Assembly: GCA_963736235.1 (NCBI GenBank)
Contig: CAVTOR010000001.1
Location: 1 to 64,000, forward strand
Length of the DNA stretch: 64,000 bases
Source of the DNA: CAVORB01 sp963736235
Lineage (GTDB): Bacteria; Pseudomonadota; Gammaproteobacteria; Chromatiales; Chromatiaceae
Direction: 5' to 3'
In this document: in pieces, positions 8,813-17,970 of the stretch
Position numbering within the stretch: the first letter of the stretch is position 1
How the letters are laid out: each line of letters starts with the position of its first letter
Made by a program: the position numbers and the translations under genes
Notes under the pieces: model-generated
Databases searched by the model: none
What the model saw: the letters and a program-made list of their open reading frames with translations, nothing else
What the model was told of the DNA's origin: nothing

Positions 8813-9406
8813 TCAAACGACCGCCACCATCAGGCCAATGGCGGCGATCCAGCTGCCCACGGCACGCACGGCGATGGAGACCCAGGTCGCCCTTTGCGTC
8901 AATGCGACGGTGGCGGCTGCCACCAGGGCCAGCAGCACGAAGCCACAGGCGATGACCCCGAGGCCGAAAAGATAGGCGGTCGTCTCGGCGGAGATCGCCA
9001 GTCCGTTGCCATAGCCGTGGGATAGCCCGAACAGCCAGCCAAGACCCACCAGCGCCGCCGTCGGAAGGTGCCAAGCAGCCGCGACCAGTAGGCCGAGGAT
9101 CACGAAAGACGCCTTGTTCGCCCACGCCAGGGGAGCAAGGTCTGGCACCGCCATCGCGAGCGGCACCCCGCACAGCAGCCCAAGGGGAACGGCGAGCAAG
9201 ATCCAGCGGCCGGTCTGCGGCGTTTGCAGCCCAGCCAGCAGTCCGAGGGCAACCATGGGCAGCACGTGCTCCAGGGTCAGGCACAGGTGCAGCATGCCGC
9301 CGTAGAAATCGCCGAAGCGTGTGCTGACGAGGTGCGCGTGGGCGTTAACCGGCGCCAAGACCGACCCCAGGGCAGCAATGTAGGCAACCCAAGATCCCGG
9401 CTTCAC
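8813..9406 (-). CDS. HupE/UreJ-like membrane protein, third copy, divergent metal motif
   Basis: 197 residues, about six membrane helices after an N-terminal signal-like segment ending in NAHAH. It aligns in layout with HupE/UreJ proteins, which are nickel (or cobalt) permeases supplying hydrogenase or urease. The usual metal motif HPxxGxDH is altered to H-LCLTLEH, so Asp is replaced by Glu and the Pro/Gly residues are missing. The start codon overlaps the stop of the upstream copy (ATGA), indicating translational coupling. It is probably a diverged subunit. Confidence 0.75.
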   Translation of the reverse strand: MKPGSWVAYIAALGSVLAPVNAHAHLVSTRFGDFYGGMLHLCLTLEHVLPMVALGLLAGLQTPQTGRWILLAVPLGLLCGVPLAMAVPDLAPLAWANKASFVILGLLVAAAWHLPTAALVGLGWLFGLSHGYGNGLAISAETTAYLFGLGVIACGFVLLALVAAATVALTQRATWVSIAVRAVGSWIAAIGLMVAVV

Positions 9407-10017
9407 CCCAGGCCCCCGAGGTGGGGCAGCAGGAACCAGCCGCCACCCACCGCGATAACGACCCCGCAGACGCGCACCGCGCGCTTGCCGAGCGGCCAGG
9501 CGACCAGGAGGCCAACCAGAATGCCGCTGAGATGCAGCAGGCCGGTGGCGACAACGAAACCGATCCCATAGGCAAGCGGATTGACGGCCTGCGGCAGTTC
9601 AGTGCCGTGGGCATGGCCGTGGAAGACCGCGAACACGCCGACGATCGTTATCGCCAGCCAGAGGGGCGGGCGCGCCGCGGCCGCGACCATGGCCCCGAGC
9701 ACGATGGCCGACACCGAGATACCGATCTCAACCGAAGGCACGGGCACGCCGAGCACACCCAGCACCCCGCCGAACGCCATGACCAGCGGAAACGTGATAG
9801 GTAACAGCCAGATCGCCGGGCTGCCGAGCTGAGATCCCCACAGGCCCACGGCAATCATGGCGATCACGTGATCCGGGCCCAGCACCGGATGCATGAAGCC
9901 GGTCGCGAAGCCGTCGGCGACGCCGATCTGGGCATGGGCACCCACCATGCCGGGCAGCAGCAAGAGCAGCAGGCCGAGCGCAGCCGCTCGCTCGCGTCGG
10001 TCCGAAAGTGACTTCAT
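9403..10017 (-). CDS. HupE/UreJ family metal permease
   Basis: 204 residues from the ATG at 10017, preferred over an in-frame ATG six codons earlier because AAGGTGG sits just before it. A signal-like helix is followed by HPVLGPDHVIAMIAVG, the classic HupE/UreJ HX5DH metal-binding helix, and a second H-rich helix (FAVFHGHAHGTELP). About six to seven helices in all. Known homologues import nickel for NiFe hydrogenase or urease. No such metalloenzyme lies in this window, so the metal and its customer are unknown. Confidence 0.88.
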   Translation of the reverse strand: MKSLSDRRERAAALGLLLLLLPGMVGAHAQIGVADGFATGFMHPVLGPDHVIAMIAVGLWGSQLGSPAIWLLPITFPLVMAFGGVLGVLGVPVPSVEIGISVSAIVLGAMVAAAARPPLWLAITIVGVFAVFHGHAHGTELPQAVNPLAYGIGFVVATGLLHLSGILVGLLVAWPLGKRAVRVCGVVIAVGGGWFLLPHLGGLG

Positions 10018-10027
10018 ATGACCACCT

Positions 10028-11026
10028 TCATGCATTCAGCATCAGCACCGTGCGCTCGATGAACCAGAAGGACGCGACCGTGCCGACCGCATAGACTGCG
10101 GCCGCTACGCTCCAGCGGGGCCACCGCGCCTGCAAGACGCGAAACGACCACGCCAGCGCCAGCGAAAGCAGCACGAAGGCGATCTGGCCGATCTCCACCC
10201 CGACGTTGAAGAACAGCAGCGCCTGAGGAATCTCCGCCGGCGGCAGACCGAGCTTGGTCAGGGCAGAGGCGAAGCCGAGCCCGTGCAGCAGCCCGAACGC
10301 GAATGCGACCACCCAGGGGAAGCGCGCGGTGAGCCCCCCCTCGCCCCGGCGGACCTTGGCGGCCTCCACCGCGATAAACACGATGCTGAGCGCGATGGCG
10401 CCGTTGACCGGCTGCTCCGGCACCCCGATCCAGCCGAAGGTGGCGGCCGCCAGCGTGATGCTGTGGGCAACGGTGAAGGCGGTGATGGTCTTCACCAGCA
10501 TCCAGGGGTCGCGCACGATCCACAGCAGGCCCAGAACGAACAGCAGGTGGTCGACGCCGAGCAGGATGTGCTCGATACCGAGCGCCGTGTAGGCCTTGGC
10601 GAGTTGGGCGGTGGAGGGCGTACCGGTAACCGCGAAGGACACCGCGTCCGGCGTGAGCCGCACCGTCGCACTGCCGCCGTCGAGTCGCTGCACCCGCGCG
10701 AGCACGTCGGTGCGGGTCCCCCACAACCCGTCGATCGCCACCTCTCCGCCCGTCAGCCCGCTCTCGCAGCTGACCCGCCAGCGCTCGATGTAGGCCCCCC
10801 CGACGAAACGGGTCGTTGGCGCGGGGCCATCGCAACCGTCAGGCAGACGGAGGTAGAGCCCGAGCCGCTCGTCGCCCTTGGCCGGTACCTTCCACAACAC
10901 GTCGTAGTGCTGAGCGTCGATTTCCCGCAGCTCCAAGTAGCCGGGCCGAACCTCGTGTGCATGCACGACACCGGCCAGACCGCAGGCGGCCAGGAGCAGG
11001 GCGGCGATCAACCCACCCCTGATCAC
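10028..11026 (-). CDS. HupE/UreJ_2 family protein with an N-terminal periplasmic domain
   Basis: 332 residues. A signal peptide (LLLAACGLAGVVHAHE) is followed by an extracytoplasmic beta-rich domain of about 140 residues, then about seven membrane helices. The membrane part starts with GIEHILLGVDHLLFVLGLL, an HX6DH metal motif, and contains a second His motif FGLLHGLGFASAL. This matches the longer HupE/UreJ_2 family. The start overlaps the stop of the PpiC-type gene (ATGA) and its stop abuts the second HupE gene, so it is the second gene of a tightly coupled four-gene operon. Metal transport is inferred from family. Confidence 0.88.
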   Translation of the reverse strand: MIRGGLIAALLLAACGLAGVVHAHEVRPGYLELREIDAQHYDVLWKVPAKGDERLGLYLRLPDGCDGPAPTTRFVGGAYIERWRVSCESGLTGGEVAIDGLWGTRTDVLARVQRLDGGSATVRLTPDAVSFAVTGTPSTAQLAKAYTALGIEHILLGVDHLLFVLGLLWIVRDPWMLVKTITAFTVAHSITLAAATFGWIGVPEQPVNGAIALSIVFIAVEAAKVRRGEGGLTARFPWVVAFAFGLLHGLGFASALTKLGLPPAEIPQALLFFNVGVEIGQIAFVLLSLALAWSFRVLQARWPRWSVAAAVYAVGTVASFWFIERTVLMLNA

Positions 11027-11952
11027 CGGGCGGGCTCCGCCAGGCCATTTTCATCCTTCTCGGCGGGCAGATGGATCTCCACCGAGTAGCGGTCGCGCAA
11101 GGCCTGGTAGAAGCGATCATTGGCCTCCTGGCGACGCTCGTTCGACCACTCGCGCTCCACGACCGGTCGTATCTCGGCCAAGGCCGGCATCCCTCCCGGC
11201 TCGCTGTCACTGACCAAAATCAGGTGCAAACCGTACGCTGAGCGGTGCGGCCCGCTCCAGCCGCCCTGCCCCGCCTGGACGATGGTTTCGGCCAGCTCGG
11301 AGCCGAACGCGCCAGCGATCTCTCGCGCGGGCGCCAGCTCCAATCCGGGCGGCAACACGGTGGGATCTCCCAGCGACTGGGGATCCGCGGCAAGCGCCGT
11401 ATCCGCGCGAATGCGCGCGAGCAGCTCCGCGGCCCGCCCTTCGGCATCGCCACCGGCTCGATCCGGACTGATATAGATCTGCTCAAAGCTGACGCGATCC
11501 GGACGCACGAATTTCTCCGGATTGGCGTCCAGGTATGCCTGCAGCTCAGCGTCACTCGGCGCCGCCTGCTCGGTCAGGTCCGCGTTCAGGAACTCCATCT
11601 TTTGGCGCATACGCCGCCGGATGATCAGGTCGTCCCGGTCGAGCCCGAGGGCGACCGCCTCGCGGTAGAGCACCTCCTCCTTCACGAAGTCCTCGGCCAG
11701 GCCCTCCAGCTCACGCCGGGTCGGCGGGCGCATCCAGGTGCGCTGAAACTGCTCGGTGAGCCGGGCCACGTCCGTCTCATCGACGACGACCCGGTCCGGC
11801 GCGGCGCTCGAGGTGTCACCGTGTAGGACATAGAGCAGGAACAGCCCAGCACCCAGCGCGAGAAACTGCACCAGCGGCTCCCGCAAGGCTTTAGCGATGC
11901 GGCTCTCCGTACCCGTTGTCGTCTGCACTGCGTTCGAGAAGCGTTGGGCCAT
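11023..11952 (-). CDS. Membrane-anchored PpiC/parvulin-type peptidyl-prolyl isomerase
   Basis: 309 residues. One membrane helix near the N-terminus (LVQFLALGAGLFLLYVL) leaves the rest in the periplasm. A SurA-like helical segment (LEGLAEDFVKEEVLYREAV, IIRRRMRQKMEFL) precedes a parvulin-like domain with FVRPDRVSFEQIYIS, EIAGAFGSELAETI and SAYGLHLILV. It is first in an operon with three HupE/UreJ-like permeases. The gene probably helps fold or assemble those membrane proteins or an exported metal protein; that job is inferred from linkage. Confidence 0.85.
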   Translation of the reverse strand: MAQRFSNAVQTTTGTESRIAKALREPLVQFLALGAGLFLLYVLHGDTSSAAPDRVVVDETDVARLTEQFQRTWMRPPTRRELEGLAEDFVKEEVLYREAVALGLDRDDLIIRRRMRQKMEFLNADLTEQAAPSDAELQAYLDANPEKFVRPDRVSFEQIYISPDRAGGDAEGRAAELLARIRADTALAADPQSLGDPTVLPPGLELAPAREIAGAFGSELAETIVQAGQGGWSGPHRSAYGLHLILVSDSEPGGMPALAEIRPVVEREWSNERRQEANDRFYQALRDRYSVEIHLPAEKDENGLAEPAR

Positions 11953-12276
11953 GAGGGGCGGAAATCATACCCCCTCATCCCACTCGACGACAGGCCGAGC
12001 CTCGCGGAGCGCGGGATTCTCCATGCTTACCGTCAGGCCAAACTCAGGACGAATCTGATTCGGGGACTTGTATTGACACAGATGCCCCTGATACGGGAAA
12101 GGGCGGAATCGAAGTGCAACCGGGTGCTCGCGTGGTTAACCGGCTGCGCGCCGCGTGAAAGCTTTCCGGACCTTGGGCGGTCGAAAGAGTCGGCTGTCGC
12201 TAGTCTGGAATAACCCCAGCCAACCGGGAGGAGTGAAGAATGCTGACCTGGCGCGAAGTCCTGGACCGAGCCGAGC

Positions 12277-12723
12277 GTGGAAATCCCGCGCCCGCGCGCG
12301 TCCGTCGAGAAGACCGAGACCCAATGGCGAGCCGAGCTCAGCCCCGAGCAGTACCGGGTCACCCGGCAAAAGGGCACGGAGCGCCCCTTCAGCTCGGAGA
12401 TGTGCAGCCGGTTCGAGCCGGGTCTATACGGCTGCGTTTGTTGCGGCACCCTGCTGTTCGACGCGCGGGAAAAGTTCGAGTCCGGCACGGGGTGGCCCTC
12501 GTTCACCCAGCCCGTAGAGGAAAACGCCATCGCCTATCACGCCGACGATTCCCACGGCATGAGACGGGTGGAGACAACCTGCAACACCTGCGGCGCCCAC
12601 CTCGGGCACGTGTTCCCCGACGGGCCGGAACCCAGCGGGCTGCGGTACTGCATGAACGCCGTGGCGCTGCGGAAGACAGCAAAGCCCGAGGCTGGGGACG
12701 AACCCGGAGGCGCGCAACGATGA
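12277..12723 (+). CDS. msrB: Peptide-methionine (R)-S-oxide reductase MsrB, N-terminus frameshifted
   Basis: Reduces methionine-R-sulfoxide in proteins. The catalytic domain is complete: WRAELSPEQYRVTRQKGTE, two zinc Cys pairs (CVCCG and CNTCGAHLGHVF), and the catalytic Cys in LRYCMNAVAL. The true start is probably the ATG at 12240, preceded by GGGAGGAG; it reads MLTWREVLDRAERGNPAPA, the normal MsrB N-terminus. That frame leaves the domain frame between about 12287 and 12306, in a CG-repeat run, so one base seems inserted. The coordinates given are the intact frame, opening at a GTG. The stop overlaps the next reading frame (ATGA). Confidence 0.85.
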   Translation: MEIPRPRASVEKTETQWRAELSPEQYRVTRQKGTERPFSSEMCSRFEPGLYGCVCCGTLLFDAREKFESGTGWPSFTQPVEENAIAYHADDSHGMRRVETTCNTCGAHLGHVFPDGPEPSGLRYCMNAVALRKTAKPEAGDEPGGAQR

Positions 12724-12934
12724 CCGGGATCGAAGTCTACTCCAAGTCCTGGTGTCTCTACCGCAACAAGGCGAGGTCGCTGCTCCAGTCAAAGGGGCTC
12801 AGCCAAGAGGAGATCGACACGAGGCACGCGAGCGGGAGATGGTAGAGCGCCCCCGCCGCCAGACCGTGCCTCAGATCTGCATCGGCGATCTGGCCCGCAT
12901 CAACGTCCCCGGCGAGCTGGACCGCATACTCTGA
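12720..12934 (+). pseudogene. Decayed glutaredoxin 3 (GrxC-like)
   Basis: Overlaps the msrB stop by ATGA. The first frame reads MTGIEVYSKSWCLYRNKARS and LLQSKGLSQEEID, the GrxC N-terminus. The active site, normally WCPYC, reads WCLYR, so the second cysteine is gone. The frame ends at 12845, and the remainder (EREMVERPRRQTVPQICIGD) continues in another frame up to 12934. The expected glycine-rich glutathione-binding segment near the end is also lost. With active-site loss and a frameshift together, this looks like genuine decay rather than only a sequencing error. Confidence 0.75.
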
Positions 12935-12982
12935 ATCGGACGATGCTTCCTGGGCGTGTACTGCGGAGCCTCGCCGGGAGAA

Positions 12983-13612
12983 CTAGCCCCCGCACTGCTC
13001 CATCGGGCTGTTGGCGATCTCATCCACCTCGTCCTGCGGCAGCACGGACGCGGTGTAGGCGGATCCCGCCAACTCGATGTTCTTGACGAAGGAGCGTAAG
13101 TGATTGCGCGAGCCGCACAGCAGGCTCCCGTAGACGTCCTTGATGTCTTGATGGTCCGCCGCGTCGATCGCCGCCTGTATGTCGTGCATGTCCTTCTCTT
13201 CGATCAGACCACCCACGTTCAGACCAGCCAACGCGCTCTCTTCGCCGAGGTCCATCAGATAGGTGAAAAGCGCATCCAGCTCATCGTCGACGAAGCTTCC
13301 CACGTCGTCTTCGTCGGCAACGGGATCGGGCAGACCGTACTTGTCCAACAGTTTTTCCATCGCGTCCATGTGCTGCTGCTCTGAGATCGATATATTGGAG
13401 TACACCGCATCTCCCCAAAGCTCGTGGAGGACGATGTAGGAATCGCGCGCGAGCTTCTCCTCCTCGCGCATGAACAGCAGATCGGCGATTTCCAGGCCGG
13501 AAAGATCGTTCGACGAGCGTGACCCTTTTTCTACCCCCCCGCGCCCGGAAACGGCATTGGATGCGACGACGAGCAGCGAGACCGACAACAGCACCGAGAT
13601 GGACTTGAGCAC
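12983..13612 (-). CDS. DUF2202 ferritin-like secreted protein
   Basis: 209 residues from the GTG at 13612, chosen for the AGGGAGG five bases upstream. A signal peptide (SISVLLSVSLLVVASNAVSG) leads a helical domain typical of DUF2202: EIADLLFMREEEKLARD, then ISISEQQHMDAMEKLLDKYG with the ExxH-type pair, and LLCGSRNHLRSFVKNI near the end. The fold is a ferritin-like four-helix bundle in which Glu and His residues can bind metal. Function is not established. It sits alone, facing the msrB pair across a short gap. Confidence 0.88.
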   Translation of the reverse strand: MLKSISVLLSVSLLVVASNAVSGRGGVEKGSRSSNDLSGLEIADLLFMREEEKLARDSYIVLHELWGDAVYSNISISEQQHMDAMEKLLDKYGLPDPVADEDDVGSFVDDELDALFTYLMDLGEESALAGLNVGGLIEEKDMHDIQAAIDAADHQDIKDVYGSLLCGSRNHLRSFVKNIELAGSAYTASVLPQDEVDEIANSPMEQCGG

Positions 13613-14033
13613 CTGAACCTCCCTTCGTCTAGAGAACACAGCGGAGCGAGATCGACATCTGATCTTGGGCTCACACCCCGCACGCGATCCTTACGAAGGC
13701 GACGGTGAAACGATCAACGCCCCCGCAAAAGACTTTCAGTTTCTGCGGGACTACCGATTCCGTGCATTGAGATCCGTCATTGATAGAGGGAAGCAGCAAG
13801 CGCGGGAGAGCACCCCATCGCCCTCCACGGCTTTGCCCGCACCGGGCGGGGAAAGATGCCCCGGTGCGTACAGAGCCTATCCTCCCGGCCTATGTTTCTG
13901 GGAGATCCGAGTGGCTGCACTCGCCCATCGCGCGCCTGTTCGCCGATGAGCACGACCTCGGTCCGGAGAACCCTTGGCGTCGGCCAAACGGTCGGAGCGG
14001 AAGATCAATCGCCCCCGTCGGGGCGACGCAGAA
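13613..14033. other. Gene-free stretch ending in an orphan terminator
   Basis: About 420 bases with no coding signature on either strand. It contains the DUF2202 promoter region and several short inverted repeats. The plus-strand intrinsic terminator at its end hints at an untranslated transcript. Confidence 0.3.
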
Positions 14034-14058
14034 CCACCCGCGACGCGGGTGGCTTTTT
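14034..14058 (+). terminator. Intrinsic terminator in a gene-free stretch
   Basis: CCACCCG, CGA, CGCGGGTGG followed by CTTTTTGG. A second small hairpin GCCCCCGTCGGGGC lies just before it. No gene with a recognisable product ends upstream on the plus strand (13613-14033 shows none), so it may end an unannotated small RNA or be left over from a lost gene. Confidence 0.6.
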
Positions 14059-14175
14059 GGGCTGGTCTGATCTGGGAGCCATGCCGGCTGGTCGCTCACC
14101 GATAGGCTTAACATGTCCCCGGCTAGATCCAAGGCTAACGCCTTTTGCTGGCGAGCGATGCCAACACGATCCAGG

Positions 14176-14574
14176 CTAACTCAGGAACCGGGGCTCGAAT
14201 ATGTCGTTGTCGTGGTGCCTGCGACCCTTCTTGCCACCAGCGGTAGCCTGCCCGCCTCGATCACCCGCCAGCAAGGGCAGGGATTCCGGAGTCTCATGAT
14301 GCCTGCGGCCCTTCTTGCCGCCAGCGGTAGCCTGCCCTCCGCGATCGCCCGCAACTCGCTGGCCATCTTGAACATCGGGCTCGTTCCTGATCTGGTCGCC
14401 AGGGCCGGCGCATTTCGTGCCCCGACATCTGGCAAGCTCGGGACCTCCCTGCAGCCCCCGATCGATACTCGTGGGAACTTGAACCTGTTCGATGGCATCC
14501 CTGATGTCGGAGTTACCCGCCTGTGCAGAGACAGGAAGAAGCGCAACAAACACAGCTATCGAAAGTGCTCTCAT
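14176..14574 (-). CDS. Small secreted protein with two 28-residue tandem repeats
   Basis: 132 residues. Clear signal peptide (MRALSIAVFVALLPVSAQAG) and a GAGGGAG ribosome site ten bases before the ATG. The mature part ends in two 28-residue units, each with VAGDRGGQATAGGKKGRRHH or its LAGDRGG variant, followed by eight variable residues. The unit corresponds to an 84-bp DNA duplication (units at about 14217 and 14301). The repeats are rich in Gly, Lys, Arg and His and strongly basic. I recognise no family; metal or polyanion binding is only a guess. Confidence 0.6.
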   Translation of the reverse strand: MRALSIAVFVALLPVSAQAGNSDIRDAIEQVQVPTSIDRGLQGGPELARCRGTKCAGPGDQIRNEPDVQDGQRVAGDRGGQATAGGKKGRRHHETPESLPLLAGDRGGQATAGGKKGRRHHDNDIFEPRFLS

Positions 14575-14949
14575 TTTGTTTTTTCTCCCTCGCTATGGAT
14601 TTGGAGAGCATGATTTTAGAGGCTGCTTTCGCCTGTTCTTGTGACGCGCTTCTCCTTTTTTTCGCCATGATTCAGAAAATTCTCACAACAAAAGAATGGT
14701 GGGCTCGCCGCAGGGGCATAGGTTAGAGGCAGGTATTCCATGGGGCAGCAGTCAGCCCCCTCTGATGAGGAGAGCGTGATCAGCGTTCCCGGTTTCGCAG
14801 GGTCATGTCTCGGCTGCCCTGAACTTACGCTGCGAGTGCGATGCGTCTAACAACAGCGAAGCTGATCGCCAGCCCACCGCGATCAGGACCGCAAAGACCC
14901 GCTTCACGCCCCCGGAAATCTTTGGGATTCCATGCTTGCCGACACGAAG

Positions 14950-15057
14950 TCATCGCCGATCCGCTTGCCTGACGAACCTCGCGGAGGTTACGTACCCGCT
15001 ATCGGCACACACCAGATCGGCGCGTTCGAGAGGGAATAAGGTTTCTCGGCTATCCAT
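14950..15057 (-). pseudogene. Possible IS4-type transposase scrap
   Basis: A 35-codon minus-strand frame reading ETLFPLERADLVCADSGY resembles the second catalytic Asp region of IS4-family transposases (FPL...D..LAD.GY). The match is short and could be chance. The surrounding 14575-15449 contains no other coding signature I can defend. Confidence 0.25.
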
Positions 15058-15449
15058 CGCTTACGTCGCTCACGCCGACCTGAACCGCAAACGTCACCTA
15101 CACCATCCCGCCGACCTCGGAAGCCGGCGCCAGGATCCCACCTGACACGCATACCGCTCTAACCGATCAGTTAAATTGGGGGTGTATCTCCGTTTTTCGC
15201 CCGCACCTTTGCCAGCAGTGCGATTCGCGGGGCACCGTCGACCGACTGGAAACCGGCGGCCTTTCATTCTCCCTTGATGTTCGCTCTTTCTGTCTGTGGT
15301 TCCGGCACAAGTTTACGAGCCGCGCAGGATGCGAATCTGCCCCTTTTGGGAACGACGACGGGCGCGAGCGATGGACCGTCCCGAGTTTCGCTGAAAATCT
15401 GTCTGGTTGTGCCAGGCAGCGACAACATCCACTCAGGAGACATGAGACG
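15058..15449. other. Gene-free stretch upstream of the two-repeat periplasmic protein
   Basis: No coding signature. It should hold the promoter of the gene starting at 15450. No hairpin with a T-run was found. Confidence 0.3.
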
Positions 15450-16067
15450 ATGAAGACGTTCAAACCACTGCTGATCTGCCTTGGTGTCGCCGTTACGCTG
15501 CCGGCGCTGGCCGCGGGGGAGCCGAAGGGCGATTACTCGAGCCTGAATCCCAAGGATCAGATGGAAACGGCGCCGATGGCCCTCGGCCAAGGCGTGCTGG
15601 TCGAGCTGACGGCAACGGTCGAGGACGTGGACATGGCGACCCGCCTGGTCACCCTGAAGGGGCCCGAAGGAGGCATGGTGACGGTCCAGGCCGGAGATGA
15701 GGTGAGAAACCTCGGCCAGGTTAAGAAGGGAGACCAGGTCAGTATCAGCTACTACGAGAGCATGGCGGTCGACGTCATGGCACCCGGAGCCGCAGCCCCT
15801 CGCGACGACGTCACAACGGCCGCGGTCAGGGCCGAGGCTGGCGCCAAGCCGGCCGGTGCCGTGGGCCGCCAGGAACGCAAGACGGTCAAGATCCTCTCCG
15901 TCGACCCGTACAAGAAGGCGATCTCCTTCCGCGGTGAGGACGGCCGCTACCGGGAGGTTTCCATGGATGCCCCGCACCTCGAGCACTATCTGAAGGAGAT
16001 CAAGGACGGCGACACGGTCGAGGTGATCTACACCGAGGCGCTTGCGGTCGCCATCACGGCGCCGTAG
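15450..16067 (+). CDS. Periplasmic protein with two internal DUF5666-like beta modules
   Basis: 205 residues. AGGAGAC precedes the ATG, and a signal peptide (LLICLGVAVTLPALAAG) is evident. The mature protein is a duplication. Module 1 (about 52-110) has ATVEDVDMATRLVTLKGPEG and VKKGDQVSISYYESMAVDV. Module 2 (about 145-205) has VKILSVDPYKKAISFRGEDG and IKDGDTVEVIYTEALAVAI. Each unit is a short OB-like barrel that ends in V-x-Y-x-E-(A/S)-hAV. The two are separated by an Ala-rich linker. Similar small secreted proteins are common in gammaproteobacteria but have no known role. Confidence 0.8.
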   Translation: MKTFKPLLICLGVAVTLPALAAGEPKGDYSSLNPKDQMETAPMALGQGVLVELTATVEDVDMATRLVTLKGPEGGMVTVQAGDEVRNLGQVKKGDQVSISYYESMAVDVMAPGAAAPRDDVTTAAVRAEAGAKPAGAVGRQERKTVKILSVDPYKKAISFRGEDGRYREVSMDAPHLEHYLKEIKDGDTVEVIYTEALAVAITAP

Positions 16068-16315
16068 CGCACTCCTGACACCGCAATCCTAGTGAGTCGG
16101 GGCAGGGTTACCTTGCCCCGAATGCGAAGGCGCCGCCTGGTCGTACGACACCAATCGATGGTACGTTTCTTCCGCCACCTACGCGGTGCTGACCAGAGCG
16201 GTGCGAGATCAATGCGAGAAAGGCACGACCTATCGGCAAGTGTGCGCTCGCCCACCGATCTGCCGATGTGCGAAGCCGCACGACCCCGCCCCTGGCGTTC
16301 CGAATCGCAGCCGTA

Positions 16316-17846
16316 ATGACAGCAGGCTTGCTGATTCTGTTGGCGAGCCTGCTGCCGACGGGTTGCGCGAGCGTTCCGAAGGACTACCCGCGCGCCCAGT
16401 CGGCGGCCTTCCCGGACCACGCCAGCACCGCGATCGGCACGCTACATCGCCAAGGCCGCCGCGCGCCACCCGGGCGAGTCCGGCTTCGCCATCATCCGCT
16501 ACGGACGCCAGGCGTTCACCGCCCGGGTCGCGCTGACCGAACTCGCCGAGAAGACCCTGGATCTGCAGTACTACATCTGGGAGGCGGACGCCACCGGCCG
16601 CATCCTGGCCGAGCGCCTGGTCCAGGCCGCCGACCGCGGGGTGCGGGTGCGCGTAATGCTCGACGACATCAGCTTCAAGGGGCGCGACGCGGTCATCGCC
16701 GCCCTCGACGCCCACCCCAACATCGAGATCCGCATGTTCAACCCCTTCGCCCATCGCGGCGCGCGGGGCGCTGGATTTCATCACCGACTTCAATCGCGTA
16801 AATCACCGCATGCACAACAAGCTCATGGTGATGGACAACGCAATAGCGATCGTCGGCGGCCGCAACATCGGCGACCATTATTTCCAGGTGCATACGGAGG
16901 CCAACTTCCGGGACCTGGACGTCGCCGCCGGCGGACCCGTCGTGCGCGAGATCTCCGCTGTCTTCGACCATTTCTGGAACGGCGAGTGGGCGGTGCCGAT
17001 CAGCGCATTGGTGGACCGGCCCTACACGGAAGCGGACCTGCGGGCGGCCCTGCGGGACCATGCGCGAGCGCATCGCGGCGGAGGACTATCCCTATCCGAT
17101 CGACCAGGACATCGCGGCAGCTCAAGTCGACGCTCAAGGCGGAAATCGATCGACTTCATCTGGGCACCGGGCCAGATCGTCTGGGACGACCCGGCGGAGA
17201 TCGTCGGCGACGGGCGGCACCAGCCGGATGCTCGAGGCGTTGCACCGGCGGGCGGGGAGCGCTGAGGCCGACCTGTTGATCGAATCGCCTTACTTCGTTC
17301 CCCGGGATCGGGGAATCGACAAGATGGGCGAGCTGCACGACCGGGGCGTCCGCATCCGGGTGCTGACCAACTCCCTGGCCTCCAACGACGTGCTGGCCGC
17401 CCACGCGGGCTACGCGGGCCGGCGCCAAGCAGGTGCTCGAAAGCGGCGTCGAGCTCTACGAGCTGCGCGCGGACGCGGGGTCGATCAAGAAGCGGATCGC
17501 CTTCTTCGGCGCCAAGGCGGCGCTGCACGCCAAGGTCGTCGTCTTCGACCGCAAGGACGTGTTCATCGGCAGCTTCAACCTCGACCCGCGCTCGGCGGAC
17601 ATCAACACCGAGGCCGGGCTGTACGTCGAGAGTCCGGAGCTGGCCGCCCAGGTGATCGCATGGATGGACGAGGGGGTGCTGCCCCAGAACAGCTACCAGG
17701 TGCTGCTGGACGAGGATGGCGACCTCCAGTGGGTGACCGAGTACGACGGCCAGCAGGTGCGCTTCGACAGGGACCCGGAGAGCACGGCCTGGCAGCGCTT
17801 CGTAGCCGGCTTCATCGGGATTCTGCCCGTAGAGGGGCAGCTTTGA
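16316..17846 (+). pseudogene. Phospholipase D family / cardiolipin synthase C-like, multiply frameshifted
   Basis: Consecutive pieces of one PLD-superfamily enzyme lie in all three frames. They are: lipoprotein signal (LLILLASLLPTGCAS), LDLQYYIWEADATGR, first HKD motif HNKLMVMDNAIAIVGGRNIG (16810 onward), LLIESPYFVPRD, second HKD motif LHAKVVVFDRKDVFIGSFNL (17527 onward), and a C-terminus ending at 17846. Intact members transfer phosphatidyl groups to make cardiolipin or cut phosphodiesters. At least six frame changes are needed, near 16438, 16768, 17060, 17150, 17215 and 17420. Both active sites are preserved as sequence, so sequencing error must be considered alongside decay. Confidence 0.8.
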
Positions 17847-17970
17847 CGGCGAACGCTGGCTTGTCATTCGTCAGACGGGGACCGAGGGCTGGCATCGCTT
17901 TGGATCGATGCCACAGACACCAAGCTTAGCGACCGACCACGACTCCGCTCAGGCAACCGGGAGAGACACA

